Shown here piece after piece: positions 32,384-45,574 of a DNA stretch of 64,000 bases (position 1 is the first letter of the stretch; every line of letters begins with the position of its first letter). A program made the translations under genes and the position numbers. The notes below the pieces were generated by a model. The model was not told where the DNA came from. It saw nothing but the letters and a program-made list of their open reading frames with translations, and did no database searches. Source of the DNA: Todiramphus chloris collaris (lineage: Eukaryota > Chordata > Aves > Coraciiformes > Alcedinidae); the NCBI GenBank assembly GCA_025345505.1, contig JANVCC010000018.1, positions 37,377,203 through 37,441,202 on the forward strand, given 5' to 3'.

Positions 32384-35300
32384 AAAATTTGCTATTTCCA
32401 CAGCGCTGACTGTAGGCAGCTCTACTCTCTGGCTGGCTGCTCCTGAAGTCAATAGCTCTAGCTGAAACTGGGATTTATGTAGAGAGAAAAAACTATTTAA
32501 AAAGTAAGCCAGTTTTGAAGAAAATCCATTTTAAAAAATGATGTTATTTACAGATCAGGTATAGACCTTGAATTTGGTGAAATGTTGCATATGGATATTT
32601 ACATATTGTTTTGGAATAAACAAATACCTGTAACTAGTGCAATGCCGTTGCAATACTGCCCTCACAAGTTTTGCACCAGCTTGTAGTTAGGTACTCTTGT
32701 TTGTTTGGAAAGTGTTTAGTTAGGTAGTTTTGTCTGGCATATAATGCGACACTGTCCTTTTGGTCCTGACCTCCTTGGTGTGTTGGACATACAGCCTTGA
32801 ACTTTGGGTGGTCCTTGTTTCTTTCCCTTTGCCCCTTCCCCACTCAGTGCTTTCTTTCCTGCTATACTTTTCTTACCACACCAACTACTGTTCTTCATCC
32901 TCATCTGGAAGCTGACAACCTCCCCAGAGCTGCTTTTATCTTGCCCATTCACAAGGGCATTTGTTGCTGTAAATGAGCACTTCCAGTTACAGGTTTCCCT
33001 CTTCCACCTTTGTCTCTTGTGACTTCATTACACATCCCAGTCTACTCCAAGCTGTCCTCTCTCTGTCCAGCCACACTGCTGTGCCTTCCTGTAGTCATTA
33101 TCGTGGCTGGAAGTGTTAGCTCAAATCAAATCCTATCTGAAGCATATGTAATTTCCCAAATATAAGATAATTTCTCAAATATAAGATATACCTCAAATGT
33201 GTATTAGGAGTTAATGAGCTAAACTTTCATGGTCTGGATAAGGCATGTTTAATATGTCTTAAGTAACTTCAGAGTGGCAAGAAAAATATAAATGGATGTT
33301 GATTTTTCAAGCAGCAGTTTAATTCTTCTGGCTATATTTGGGCTATGCAGTCTAGGAAAGTGGTGGTATGGATTCAGGACAGCCCAGCTCCCACCTCTAA
33401 AAGCAAGTCTTATCCTGAGGGACCATGTCATTAAACTAACTGTGCAGTCTTCCTCCTTTAGGCGGTTGTTCTGGGCCAGCAGTGTCCTCCTGTTGGTGTG
33501 GTGAAAGGAAGCAGTCCCCATGGGGCAGCAGGAGGGAAATTGGGCAGATTTATTTGCTCACAGCTCAAAGCTGGCAACTCTGGTCTGGGTTGTTTTATGC
33601 TCTGGAAAAAACAAACTTGTGAGAAGCTTTGGAGATGGTAGAATACATCCATATTAAATTAAAATAAAATATTCCTGAAAGTTCTTTTATGGCAGAGAAG
33701 AAGTCTTTGTCTTCAGGATTCTTCTTTTAACACGATTTTCAAAGATTTCAAGAAATATTTTAACAAGGACTAGGACTATTCCAAATAACAGCACCAAGAT
33801 TTGGAGGGAGAGGTAATACCTTTTTTTTAGATTTAATTCCCTTAGATTTAGGGAATATAGGAACAGTTGTTATAGAAGGCACTGGCTTTTGGGTCAAAGG
33901 TGTCTTGAGGATTTTCTGGTCTTCTCTGTATTACCACCTGACTACTACTTCTTCCCTCTGTGCTATATTTCACTTCTCCACTCCTCATTGAAGATGTTTA
34001 TTGAATCACACTCTAAACCAAAACACTGAATTAATCAGGATTTACAAAATTTCCCTCCTTCATACAAACTGATGGCTCATGTAAAATGCAGTGAACAAAA
34101 AAGAAATGTCAGTATACTTCAGGCACCTGAACATGTACTACTCACAGTGAGTGGACGGCACCAGTGTGCCATGTCATATGTCCCAGTAAAAGCACTGGGG
34201 AGGCTTCCAGGAGTTCAGGGTTTTGGAGTGAAGATGTGAACTACTTGTATGGCTTGCAAGCAAGACATGAACAATCCCCAGGGTTTGCTTAGAGATTGTT
34301 GTTAGGAGAATGCTCACAGACATTTTGAAGTGCCAAGGACAAAAAAATTAAAGGAAAACAGAAAAAATAAAATGCAAAAGGAAAACACTAGATAGTCTCA
34401 TTAAAGGCACAGAGATGAAATCAAGACTTCAGGTTCTGCATCCACACTTTGCAATTGAGTTGGAATAATACCTTTGTTTGAGAGCAGAAATAGGTGATAA
34501 AATGTGACAGCTGGGACTTGTTCAATGCATGAACTTCTGTCGGGGCTATAAAATCAATCTGGTTCCTTAGAACAACATGAGTCACTCTGGTTCTCCCAAA
34601 TCATCTTTGATTGCCTACCTAGGTATGATAGCTGAGCACCACTTCGTTGGGAAGTAGATTCCTAGAGTAGACAGCCCTTGAACAGACAGCACAAGGGTAA
34701 CTTCTGGAGCCTGGTAGGCCAAAATGGCCATGACCAGCTGTTACCGTGAGCTGTTCAGATGACATGGCAACTGATAGCCATGTAAGACACCTGCTTGAGC
34801 ATCCATTTTCAAAGCAAAAGAGATGGTAGTAAGTCACTGAACTCTCAACCACTGCCTTTCTCAGCTTGGCCAGAACACTTCTGCTTCCCCCGCTTAGCTA
34901 CCTCCTACAGTGCCACTCATAGACTTTGCATAGTCTACCCCTTGGGTTTCCTTTCCTCTCACGCATAAATATGTGTCTCTTTCTCTTACTCTTGCTTTAC
35001 AATATATTATTTATATTTCCTACAAGCTTTAGTCCAGAAACACATAACAAAAGTGACCAGGGCAAGCATCTAAGAAGAAAAATACTTTTCTTAACTCTGG
35101 TGAGAATTAAGCTCTGCATGTTCACAGTGATGTTCTTATAAACACGAGCAACCATGTAAGATGGTTTACCAACAGGTATTTTTAAAAGCTTGAGCAAGGA
35201 ACCTGTAGTTTTTAGTGGTCAAAGGATACTGGTCCTGCAATGTTTAAGAGAATCTTTTTTTCAAAGACATTAATTTCTAGAAGAGAAAGCTGAGGAGAAA

Positions 35301-36820
35301 AACTAGGCCGTGCTGAAAATAATGAAGGGGTCTTTTCCAATCAGAGACAGAATTTCTGCAGAGAATTTGCAGTGAATATAAAGAAATAGACTCTACTGTC
35401 ACAGCTGAGACCAATTTGTGCACCTTTCCATTACATCTAAGAAAACAAAGAGAGAAATTAAATCTGTATTTGAATGTGCTCTGCATTCAACCAAGGGCTT
35501 TTCCTTCCAATCCCGCTTAAGCTGCTGTTATTAATAGCCTCTTTGAGTTAAGAGTTTGTTTTTGACATTGGTAGGAAAAGTTACTCTATGATGATAATCT
35601 GTAACTTGAGTAGCAATCCCCTGTAGCTAATTAATTTGTAATGAAAAATACTGTTGCTGTGTTTTCACTGTGTTCCCCGCACACTTTATGATCTGTTGAA
35701 CAAACAATTATTCATAAGGATTTGTGATCATTGCAGCTATGTAAATAGTTTTGTTTGACTTTGTTAAAATAATGTGATTGGGTTTTATGATCTGTGTCAT
35801 TAACACTGAGATTCACCAAGCATAGTAATCTAAAATTAAATATTTAAGTCTGAACTAGTTGTCCTGATGAATGTACAGCAGTATTATTTAGGGTTAGCAT
35901 GGTGGTGCAACTCCAAAGCACATCTCATCTTTGTGTCTGTTTATGACTCGGTTCTTGAAGCAATTTTTCTACTAAGCTGACTTCCCTTTGGAGGAAACTT
36001 AACCAAAAGCTCTGTTCCAGGTGCACACCAAATCTCTAGAAAGGCATAATGGTCTGAACAAGTCCTTCAGGCAACTTTGAAATGTGTGCGTGGTGGAATA
36101 GCTACTCTAGGTACGATAACTGGTCTAGGGGAGCTAGACTAAAGTTAGTCCAAAGCAAAACCCCAAACTGCATATAGAGTGGATGTCGGGACCTCAGCAC
36201 CAGCTGCTTTGCTTTTCTGTTGTGCCAAAGTCCATGGCAAGGTAAAAATAAAAAAAATTTATAGTATTGAAGCTTACCTGTTTCCCTTCTTTACTAAGGG
36301 AGTATACAGTAACTATCCTGAACTCAGATGTTGGTCTTTTAAACTCCTAAGTTAAGTCAGGTGAATCCCATTACCTTGACTTCTTGATCATGCCTCTGTA
36401 CTGAGGCATCCTCAAATGTTTCCTTCTCCCAGCTAGATAGGAAGGCTCTGAATGAAGGTAGTGGATTGCACATGCTGTATTTTTACATGCCCATCTTTTC
36501 TTTGTTCTGTTTTTCCCGCTGTGCTTCCTGCTCAAATGCAGGTCTGGAAGGGAATGCAAGAGTTGATCTGAATTTGGCTCTGCTGAAAGCAACAGCAGAA
36601 TTGCTCTTGGTTTACCTGGTGCACCTCTGACTGATTTAGCTTATCTTTCAAAGTACTTGATACTTCTGTAAATCAGGCCCCAGATACCACAAACTGAGGA
36701 ACACACAGCTGGTGACAGTTGCTGAGAAATGAAGTAGTACACCTCAGCTGGTATTTCTGGGGAACACCAGGAGGGATGGGATAAGGACATATCTTTGCTC
36801 AGCATCCATAATGCTCTGAC
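32384..36820. other. unique sequence, nothing recognised
   Basis: AT-rich single-copy sequence. 35690-35830 is repeat-free and rich in TAAT and ATTA words and may be a conserved non-coding block. Open frames of 60-90 codons show no motifs. Confidence 0.5.
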
Positions 36821-37981
36821 CATAGAATCATAGAACTGTTTTGGTTGGAAGAGACCTTCAATATCATCAAGTCCAAACATTAACCTAGCACTGCCAGGTA
36901 ACCACTAAACCATGTGTATCAGCAACATATCCATATGTCTTTTAAATGCCTTCAGGGATGGTGACTTCACTGTTGTGACCCAAGTGCAGGACCTGGCACT
37001 GGCCTTATGGAACTTCATACCACTGGCCTCAGCCCATCAATCCAGCCTGTCCAGATCCCTCTGTAGAGCAGGTCCTACTTCCAAGCAGATCAACACTCCC
37101 ACCTAACTTGGTATCATCTGCAAACTTACTGAGTGTGCACTTAATCCCCTCATCCAGATTGTTGGTAAAGATATTAAACAGAACAGGCCCTAAATACTGA
37201 GTCCTGGGGAACACCACTTGTGACTGGCTTCCAACTGGATTTAACTCCCCACCACTCTTTGGGCCCATCCATCCAGATAGGTTTTTACTCAGTAAAGCAT
37301 ACACCCGTCCAAGCCATGAGCAGCCAGAAGAATGCTGTGGGACATGGTGTCAAAGTCTTTCCTAAAGTCGAGGTACACAACATCCACAGCCCTTCGCTCA
37401 CCCACTAAGCAAGCTGCCTTTCATAGAAGGAGACCAGGTTAGTCAAGCAGGACCTGTTTATGAAATAAACCCATGCTGACTGGGCCTGATCACCTGGTTA
37501 TCCTGTATGTGCCTGGTGATGGTTCTCAAGATGATGTGCTCCATTATCTTCCCAGGCACCAGTGTTAGATGGACAGGCTGGTAGTTCCCTAGATCCTTCC
37601 TTCCAGCCCTTGTAGATGGGCACCACATTTGCTAACCTCCCATCAACTGGACCTTCCCAGTTAGCCAGGACTGCTGATAAATGATAGAAAGTGGCTTGAT
37701 GAGCACTTCTGCCAGCTCCCTTAGTACCCTTGAGTTGTATCCCATCTGGCCCCGTAGACATCTATGTGCCTAAGCACTGCAGCAGGTCACTGACTCTTTC
37801 TTCTTGGATTATGGGGGTTTCATTCTGCTCTCTGTCTTCTAACTCAGAGGGCTGGGCACTCAGAGGGCAACTGGTCTTACTATTAAAGACTGAGGCAAAG
37901 GTAGCATTCAGTATCTCAGCCTTTTCCTCATTCTTGGTCACTGTGTTGGCCATGGTGGTGTCCTTCATCCTGCTTCTCTAA
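36821..37981 (-). mobile_element. CR1 LINE with internal deletion (minus strand)
   Basis: The 3' tail is at 36821 and the 5' truncation near 37981. Minus-strand translation shows EKAEILNATFASVF (37762-37968), reverse-transcriptase pieces at 37498-37761, and [16 protein letters not shown] with the catalytic block FADDTKLGG (37029-37304). Compared with the copy at 12638-13530, the sequence jumps near 36971 from the 3' untranslated region ('ggtgacttcac') straight to the RT-domain segment 'tgttgtgacccaagtgcagg'. About 590 bp covering the whole ORF2 C-terminal domain are missing. ORF2 is in several frames and inactive. Its 3' end is of the same type as the 12638 copy. Confidence 0.94.
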
Positions 37982-40900
37982 CAGAGCAAGGACAGTGCCA
38001 ACAGGTGACACTGCATGTGTCTGTGTGACCCCAATTCAGTCCTAAAATTGTCTGATAAGGGCTCTGTGGGAAACTGGTGTATGAACACATCATGAAGGAC
38101 TGCCATAGGACATATTATAAATAGGAAAAATTCTGCTGACCACCTTCTTGCTGGTTCCTAAATTCTCTTTGCTTGGCTTCCCAACCTTAACAGCGCTCTT
38201 TAACTTGCTTGTATTATTTTGAGCTTTCTAGGCTCATAAATGCTTCCTCCCTCCTGCCCCCATATGCACAGAAATCAAATATGTGGCATAATACTGATAG
38301 TTCAGCTGGCCTTACAGTCCTGTGATCCCCACCTTGAGCCTAATTCGTAGACTCTATTGTCCATTCAACTCCCTCAATCCATCCTGTCTCTCTTTTAATT
38401 TCATATTATAGAACATATACAATCCTGTAGGCCTTTCTTATCCCTGTGCTGCATATAAAATATTCCTTTGTTTGATTTTCTATGAAAATTAGCAGTTGAT
38501 TTCCAAGAAGCACTATTATGCATGCTTTATGACTTGATTTAATAAATCTGTGCAAGTGAAATGTCTGGGAGGAAGAGACAAATGCATCATTGTACAGTTG
38601 TTTTGCTGGCAATTTATTAGACTAATTGGGCATCACTAATACAGTGATTATCCAGAATTAGAATCATTGTTTTATTTATTTAGAATTTGCAAGTATTAGA
38701 GTGGCAATACTTGAGCTCCTAGCTGCTATTGTTTTTCACTGTCCTTTTGATATTTTCAGTTTCATTGCTATTTATGGTACCACAACAAACTGCTGTAGAA
38801 GATCTGTTTGCAAAGGACTTCAGCTTTCTGTTGAAACTAATTGAAGCTCCCCAAAAGTGCCATTTCCAACAAGCATCAAAAGATTCCCAGCATCTTTTAA
38901 TATCCAGCCTTGTCCACAGAGCAACCAAGAAACTCAGCCATCTGTGAGAATTTGTCCTAAATCATCTCAGATTTAGTGCTATAACTACAGGAAAAGTTGA
39001 ACAAATTGAGCACGGGCTTTCAGAAAAGCTGTACAGCACAGGGCTGCCTGATTCTTGATGCTTTATTTGCAGGCAGTGGTGGGAAGGGCCTGCCTCCAAG
39101 ACGAAGGTTCTCTGTATGTCAACTGGTTCATATCCTGTCAGTAATTAGTGCCCTCATGGGTGTGTAGAGCTGGGAAGGGTACTGTCGAGAACGCTTTGAT
39201 TTTCTTGAGGAGTGCACCCTGCTACACTATGGTGAGACACAATCAGTGCTCACCTGCTTATTAGCAACTTGAGATGACAAAAATATACAGACACCCTCTC
39301 TTCTTTTCCTTCACAAAGTGTGACCCTCTTCCTGTCACCCAGACTTTTGTTCAAAGACAGTGGGCATGACACAAAGCACTTGAGTGCCAGCGCATCAGTC
39401 ACACTGACGCCAGGCGGCACAGCAAGGGCATCTGGTTTTCCACATGCACTCAGATGCTTTCACACCTGGGGCTCTGTGCCTCAGCTCAGCTCTGAGCACT
39501 CTCTCTGCAAGCACTGTACAGTCTCAGGGGCATCACCCTGGCCAGATCTCAGTCGCCAGCAGAGACTGTGGGCAGATGCAGCGAAGGTCTTGGCTGGGGC
39601 TCATCCTCCTCAGTGGGCTAAGAGCCTTCGGCATCTGCAGGGGACAATGACCATGCATAAATTCTCTCAGCCAGACAGGCGTGCACAGCCTGGTCCAAGG
39701 AAACTGCTGTTGTCTTTTAAATGTATGCTGTGTATTTTCTTTTTTTTTTCTTTTTTTCTTTTTTTTTCAATGCAGTCATCTCTCTGTCAGTCTTCCCCCA
39801 AAACTTGTGATTATGTTAGACAGCTTCAACAAAATTTTAACAGGGTTTTTATTTGTTCCGAATCTTTTATTTACCACCTGCTATTTTCATCTGCTGCCAC
39901 CTGATTCTTGTATCAGAAGAGACAGAGAACTATTGTTGCCTGTGCACCTTTTCTCCGTGGTTTTTTTTTTTTTATTTCCCCCCAGAACATCTGTGTACAA
40001 ACTGCAGTCAGCAGAGAAACCAGAATGCCAAAGAACTGTCAAAATGAAGAGAGACTATTGATCTTCCCTGTTCTAAAGTTTGGCACAGGTTTGCTTGGTT
40101 TAAACATGGCTTGGACTAAGCACCTGGTAAGTGTTTCAAGCACCCACTACATGGCATGCTATGAACTGCTGCTTTCAGATCATGAACAATTGTCCATGAA
40201 CAATTCACTTCTGGCAAGATGACACAAAATTACAGCTCTGCCAGTCTAATTACTACTCATTGTTAAACTGAGCAGCATAAAAAGAGTACGTGAACACAGA
40301 AGATGCAAACCTTGCTGTGTTCAAAAAACAATATGACATTATTGTATTTCAAAAATGTGTATTAAAATGGGCCATCGAGAGAGGAAAGGCATAAAGGGGA
40401 AAAGCACAGTTTGTCCAGTGCTGGGGAATGAAGGAAGGATCCCTGAAATTGAAAACCAAGAGCCCTCATGGGATGAACTCCTTGGGGGTGGGGGGTGGGA
40501 TGGGGGGGTGGGAATGAGTCTGTTCTTAGGCAGTACAAAGATGCATCTGAACCATTTAAACTAAAAGATGATCACACCCTTAGTTAATTTTGAAATAGAT
40601 ACCAGAAATTTACATCAGAAGAAATGGAACACCAAACACTTTAATGGTATGTAACTGAGGTTAGGACAAATAATTTGACCTGCGATGCTTCATGTGCTAT
40701 CTATAACTTTATCTGTTGCACAATGACGTACAGTGGATTTGACCTTGAACTGGAACAGGACACTTTGAGCAACTGATTTTCAGAGCAGCAAAAAAACTGC
40801 ATTTGGGGCTCAGCCAAGATGATTTTTATTAATACAAGTAAGGAAAGTTTAAAATGAATGCCTTTCATTAAAACCAAAATCAACAGCTATCTGTTTCTGT

Positions 40901-43900
40901 ATAAATATATATATTATTAAAGCTTGCTCTGAATATAAGAGTAGCTGTTGTCTCCATAAAAGACAATGCTTAGTGACACAGTATGCTTTGATTTTGGGGG
41001 TTTTGTTTGTTTGTTGTTGTTTTTTTTTCCCTGTGTCGCCAACTGATAAATGAGTTTGGGAAGGAAAAGCATGAGACTCATTAGAGAATACATTTGCCAG
41101 TCATCCTTGCAGTGCTGGTGATTTAGATTTGTGGCCGAAAGTTGGTAGCATTAGTACATAATCAGATATAAAATATTTAAAAAGTAAAAGATTGAATTAG
41201 GAACATGGAAGGGACCAGGAACAAAATGTCTGTTCTGGAGACAGGGTCTGGACTGTTTTCTTTACCAAGGGCACCTTCAATTTTGTATCAATTACAAACT
41301 GTAATAAAGTGCCTGAAATACAGATAAAGGTCAGCTCTAATGTTAAATAAGACATCGTTTAACTCCTAAGTCCCATAAGCCCCAATCTAATCATGTGACA
41401 CAAATAATTAGATGACACAAATCACCCTCAAAAGAAAGCTGTGCGTAATAAGCCTGGGTGAATGGAAACAGGTGTTACCTCATTAACATTCTGTATTTAA
41501 TATAATAGGAAGTGGGTTTGAAATAATTAAAAAAAATTATATACTGATGAGACCTGATTTTCCCTAGTGTTCCCTGTACTTACACTGTAAAGAGCTCAGC
41601 ATCACGTCATTGTTTTCTCCTCCTGCCAATGCTATCTGCACTGCAGGATTCCAGACCCCCAGTCTCGGACAAGCCTCCTCCCCAGTCCACAGAACCTCTG
41701 CTGCCCTTCCTTCGCTGATAGATCTGTCACAGTATTTTCAGCTTCTTCCCAGCTCCTGCTTCCCCTGCAATGCAAAGTTTTTTCTTGCCCCCTACTTCTT
41801 AGCCATCTCTTTTGACCTGAAAATGGAGGAGCGGGCAGCACATACTGTAAATGGCACAGAGTGATGTGGGTGGTGATTTCCCAACCTATGCTGCTGCTTC
41901 AGGGTCAGACAGCTGCTGCCAGGTGGAAGAGGGGATGACTGAAGTCACCCTGCCTTTGTGAAGGAGCTGACACTAACAAAACATCCAGCAACTTAATTCC
42001 TTTGAGACTTGTAATGGGATGGAACAAGGATTAAAAAATTGCTAAAGACGACTGGCAGGATCTGTCAGTCAGGATAGCAGCAAAAGCCTCATCTCCTTGT
42101 GAGATGTTTGCACTCTTTTCCCTTTATCTCCCATCCCTGCTACACTCCTGCAACTCCTTAGATGTCCCTGGTGGCCATACAGCATGAGAGTTTTTCCTTC
42201 CAAGGGTTTAGTGATGCTGGCTTTACAGCAGCTGTCTGTCTTTGACAGAGGACATCTTTTCAAGCCTCTAAGTGTCTTCTTTCGGCTTCCTGTGGACTAC
42301 AGTCACAGATACATAATAATATCCTGATTTGGTTCTGCTCTCCAGCCTGCTCCCAACTGCAAGGTAATGCAAGCAGTGTAATTATTTGTCCCCCAATTCC
42401 TGTAGTAATATATAAGCCAATGTGTGAAATCATCCATTTTACACAAAACTGAGGCTAGAGGAGTGATTAGAGATCAAGAAACAATAGCAGTGGCATGTTG
42501 TCTGTTGTATCAGTGCTACCCATCTTGCCAGAGTGATGCTTATCCTTTCGCTGTCAGTACTCATGCCCATACCTACACGGATCCATCTTTGAGGCACAGG
42601 AACAGGTAAAGGTAGACAGGCAAAGGAGTCTCCTTCTTCCCCAAACTGTTATTTGTGCTTCCTTTTGGCAGGCTTCAAATTTAGACATAGTATTTTTAAA
42701 GCAATCCTGTGAATAACGATGTGGACACTCATAAACCAAATGGGATAGATGTATGGCCAGTCCACTAGCACAGTAAAGTGTCCTTATTTAATTATACTAC
42801 CATTTCCCTATTGGATTTCATGTATTTATAAAATGCCTCTCTGCATGTTGCAACATTTTAGCTGTGCTGTGGAATTTATGGGTTGTGGGCTCATTTGCAT
42901 CTTTACAAGAGAAAGAAATGCTAAAATAAAGCTAAAGCTCATCTTGTGCTCAAAATAACTTTCCTTTAAAATTCCTTTTCTGGTCCATGCATACACACTT
43001 TTTTGCCCAAGTTGGTGAGCCTTTTCCACCATACGATGTAGTTTGTTTCAGATATACTCTCTTTTTTAAGAGAGATTTGATTTCAGCTTGTATAGGAAGC
43101 TTATATAGGCACCTGCCTGGGTTAGCTGGTGTGTGGACCACCAGCTCTTCGAAGTGCAGTGGCCTCCCAGTCAGGATGACTGCCCCTTCCCAAGTATATA
43201 ATTCAAATGATGTCTTTGAAAGTAGCTGTAAGGAATAACAGCAGCTATTCAAAAGTGTAAGCCTTTCATACTCCATTGAAATCCTGGTGTAAATAATGGT
43301 AATTAAGTGAGCAACCTCTCCCCAGCCCGCCTCTAGAAGTTGCCAGTCAAATAACAAAAATTAAATCCAAGCTGAAGCCCATTTCTCTAAAAACTAGCAA
43401 ACCCACTCATACTGTCCCTTCACCTCAGATTTGGGGAAAAGGATGAGCTGGTGTCGTTGCAGATGTGCCTGGGTCAGGGCAGGGGATGAATTTTCAGAGT
43501 GTGCATGGGGGTGTGTGCCACTGAAGACTCCTTACGTCCTTCTACCAGTTCCCTATTAGATTCTACCCTCAGATTATCTGTCTCTGGCTCCCAGTGGAAA
43601 ATGTCAGAAAGATTTATGGGTGGGTAGCCAAGGGCATAATTTGGCTGTGATAATGAAAAAGGTCCCCATTAGTGTCAGATAAAGATGACAGACTCGATCT
43701 GTCTTTGAGAAAGCTGAAGCCTTTCATGTGCCATGCTATTTCCATGTTTTCCTCTCAGGTTCCTTTCACTCACCTTCACTTGTATCAGCTATGATAAAAG
43801 GAAATTGCTAAGGCAAAGTAATTACACTGAAAAGCGCTTGTTCTGGCTTGGCCCTCTCTCGTGATGTTAGTGAGGGCTGGACCTTCTCCTGACATAGGTC

Positions 43901-44187
43901 AATATGGTCTGTTGGTATCTTACCTTCCAGGAAATAAAAGTGAAATATGAAGCATATTCAAGGAAATAATTTCACAAAACTTTCCTTGTCTGCTTTTCTA
44001 CCTGTGCAGCCTAGGATATTTCAAATTTTTGCAACCCAGTTGGTTTTCACAGTTCTTTCAGTTCTGTTTGTGGTCAGGCAGTTGTCATACCCATAGGAAA
44101 TGTCATGTTCTCCAAAAGGAGTACAAGGGAAGACAGTATTGATCTCCTCTTTGGTGTTAGCTCAGAGCTGTACAGAACACTACCAGA
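37982..44187. other. unique sequence with G-rich and T-rich tracts
   Basis: No supported gene. 39390-39650 is richer in G+C and gives a 194-codon frame at 39320-39904 that runs into a T-rich tract and has no recognisable motif. T-rich tracts lie at 39738-39769 and 39960-39974, and a GTTT-rich stretch near 41001-41030. The G-rich run is listed separately. Confidence 0.5.
40484..40512 (+). other. G-quadruplex-prone G-run cluster
   Basis: Five runs of three or more G separated by one or two bases within 29 bp on the plus strand. This fits the usual G-quadruplex pattern. No promoter or gene is visible next to it. Confidence 0.7.
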
Positions 44188-44292
44188 ACACTGAGGGAGG
44201 TGATGCTCCCTCTCTACTCAGCACTGGGGAGGCCACACCTGGAGTACTGTGTCTACTTCTGGTCTTCCCAGTACAAGAGAGATGTGGACATG
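44188..44292 (+). mobile_element. CR1 LINE internal fragment (plus strand)
   Basis: A short piece of CR1 ORF2. Translation gives LREVMLPLYSALGRPHLEYC followed by FWSSQYKRDVDM, the region just before the RVQRRATK block of other copies. Both ends are missing, including the 3' tail, so it is the remnant of a larger, decayed or deleted insertion. Confidence 0.88.
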
Positions 44293-45574
44293 AATGAGGA
44301 AGCTTTGTGGCCTTATGAGCCTTTTTTCACAAGTCCTGCCCATTATCAGCTTCCGTTATGCCTCACCACTGTTGTCCTGCTATATTCACCCACTTCTGGT
44401 CCCATAAAACCCCTTCCTCACTTGTCTGCTTTGCCTTTTTCAGCAAGTGTCCTTATACTACTACCCTGTTCACTGATGGCCGAAGTCCCAGCCCAGGAAA
44501 GCATTAGTTACCTGGTTCTCATAACTCATGAATCACCTTACCAAAGTCAGGAGCAGTTTTCCTGATGGTTCTGTGGAAGTTTGGTTTGAGCCCAAACGAT
44601 TTCCCAGTGATCGCAGTTTTCCACATCAGCTTGCAGAGTGATTTCATGTAATTTTCTCTTGCAGGAGATTTGATCTGAAGGCTTCTCCTGTGAGGATCTG
44701 CAATGGGGCAGAAAAGCTACGTAAACCAGGGGACAGATTTCCACTGATTGTGGCTGGCCTTGACCCAGATCACCGCAAAACAAACCTCTCCATCCTTGAG
44801 GTAGGTTTTTCCGCTCTCTCTTTGCAGAGGTGTGCTGTGTTTTACAGCCGTATTTGTCAGATAAATCTGCACTGGAACATTCATGCGTTCTTTGTTTAAA
44901 CAAAACTCGGTGTGGAATAATGACTGGAGGTGAGTTAGAGATTAAAATCATATTAAAGGTACAGCATTGTTCACACATTAAGGAAAGGTACAATATCAAA
45001 GAAGCTCCCAGAGTGGAGTGCAACTGGTATGCAAGGAACCCATTTCACAGTGGTTCCCTGGACAACACTGCCTGCAAACAGCACGGTGGGTGGAGTGGAG
45101 TGAAGACTCCTCAGCCAAGTTCTGTGAATCACGGCAGAGGTGGGAACTCGATTGTACCACAGGACCGATAAACTGCCAGTTTGCCACCCTGGGCCCACAG
45201 TCTGTCATTTTTTGACAAAGTGCTGTCCTTTCTATGATCTTTGATCATTATAATGTCATTGCAATACAAAAACACAGCTCTATCCCAAAGGCTACCCGCC
45301 TCCAAAGTGTGACCATCCTTCACTGTGCTTGCACCCTGAATTTTCTTTATCTACACCTTTAAAAGCAAAGCGAGAGAATTTTACACAAATCATAATAAAG
45401 GTATTTATGACTAAAGTCACTCAAGCTCCACCCCGAAGGTGAAAATTAATTCTAAAATGGTTTAAGAAAGGGTGGATGTCAGGAAAGACGTCATCATGGA
45501 CAAGTCGAGGTTGCTACTATCGTTGATTATCTCTGACTGCTGGAATCAGTTGACAGGCTGAACCTCTCTTCCCC
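44293..45574. other. unique sequence with one candidate exon
   Basis: Single-copy sequence between a CR1 fragment and the LTR-like block. It contains the candidate exon at 44665-44800. Other open frames on both strands between 44830 and 45320 overlap one another and show no motifs. Confidence 0.5.
44665..44800 (+). other. candidate exon (136 bp), unknown gene
   Basis: Preceded by a pyrimidine-rich acceptor ending 'attttctcttgcag' and followed by a strong donor GAG|GTAGGT. The frame starting at the second base is open across the block and reads through a mixed, charged sequence including GAEKLRKPGDRFPLIVAGLD and DPDHRKTNLSILE. This looks more like protein than the other open frames in the window. 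I do not recognise the family. No adjoining exon that clearly belongs with it was found. It could also be a non-coding exon or chance. Confidence 0.3.

Noticed and set aside
39320-39904. 194-codon open frame as a possible coding exon
   Set aside because: The frame runs through a T-rich tract encoding a poly-Phe stretch and shows no family motif. No credible splice pair brackets it.
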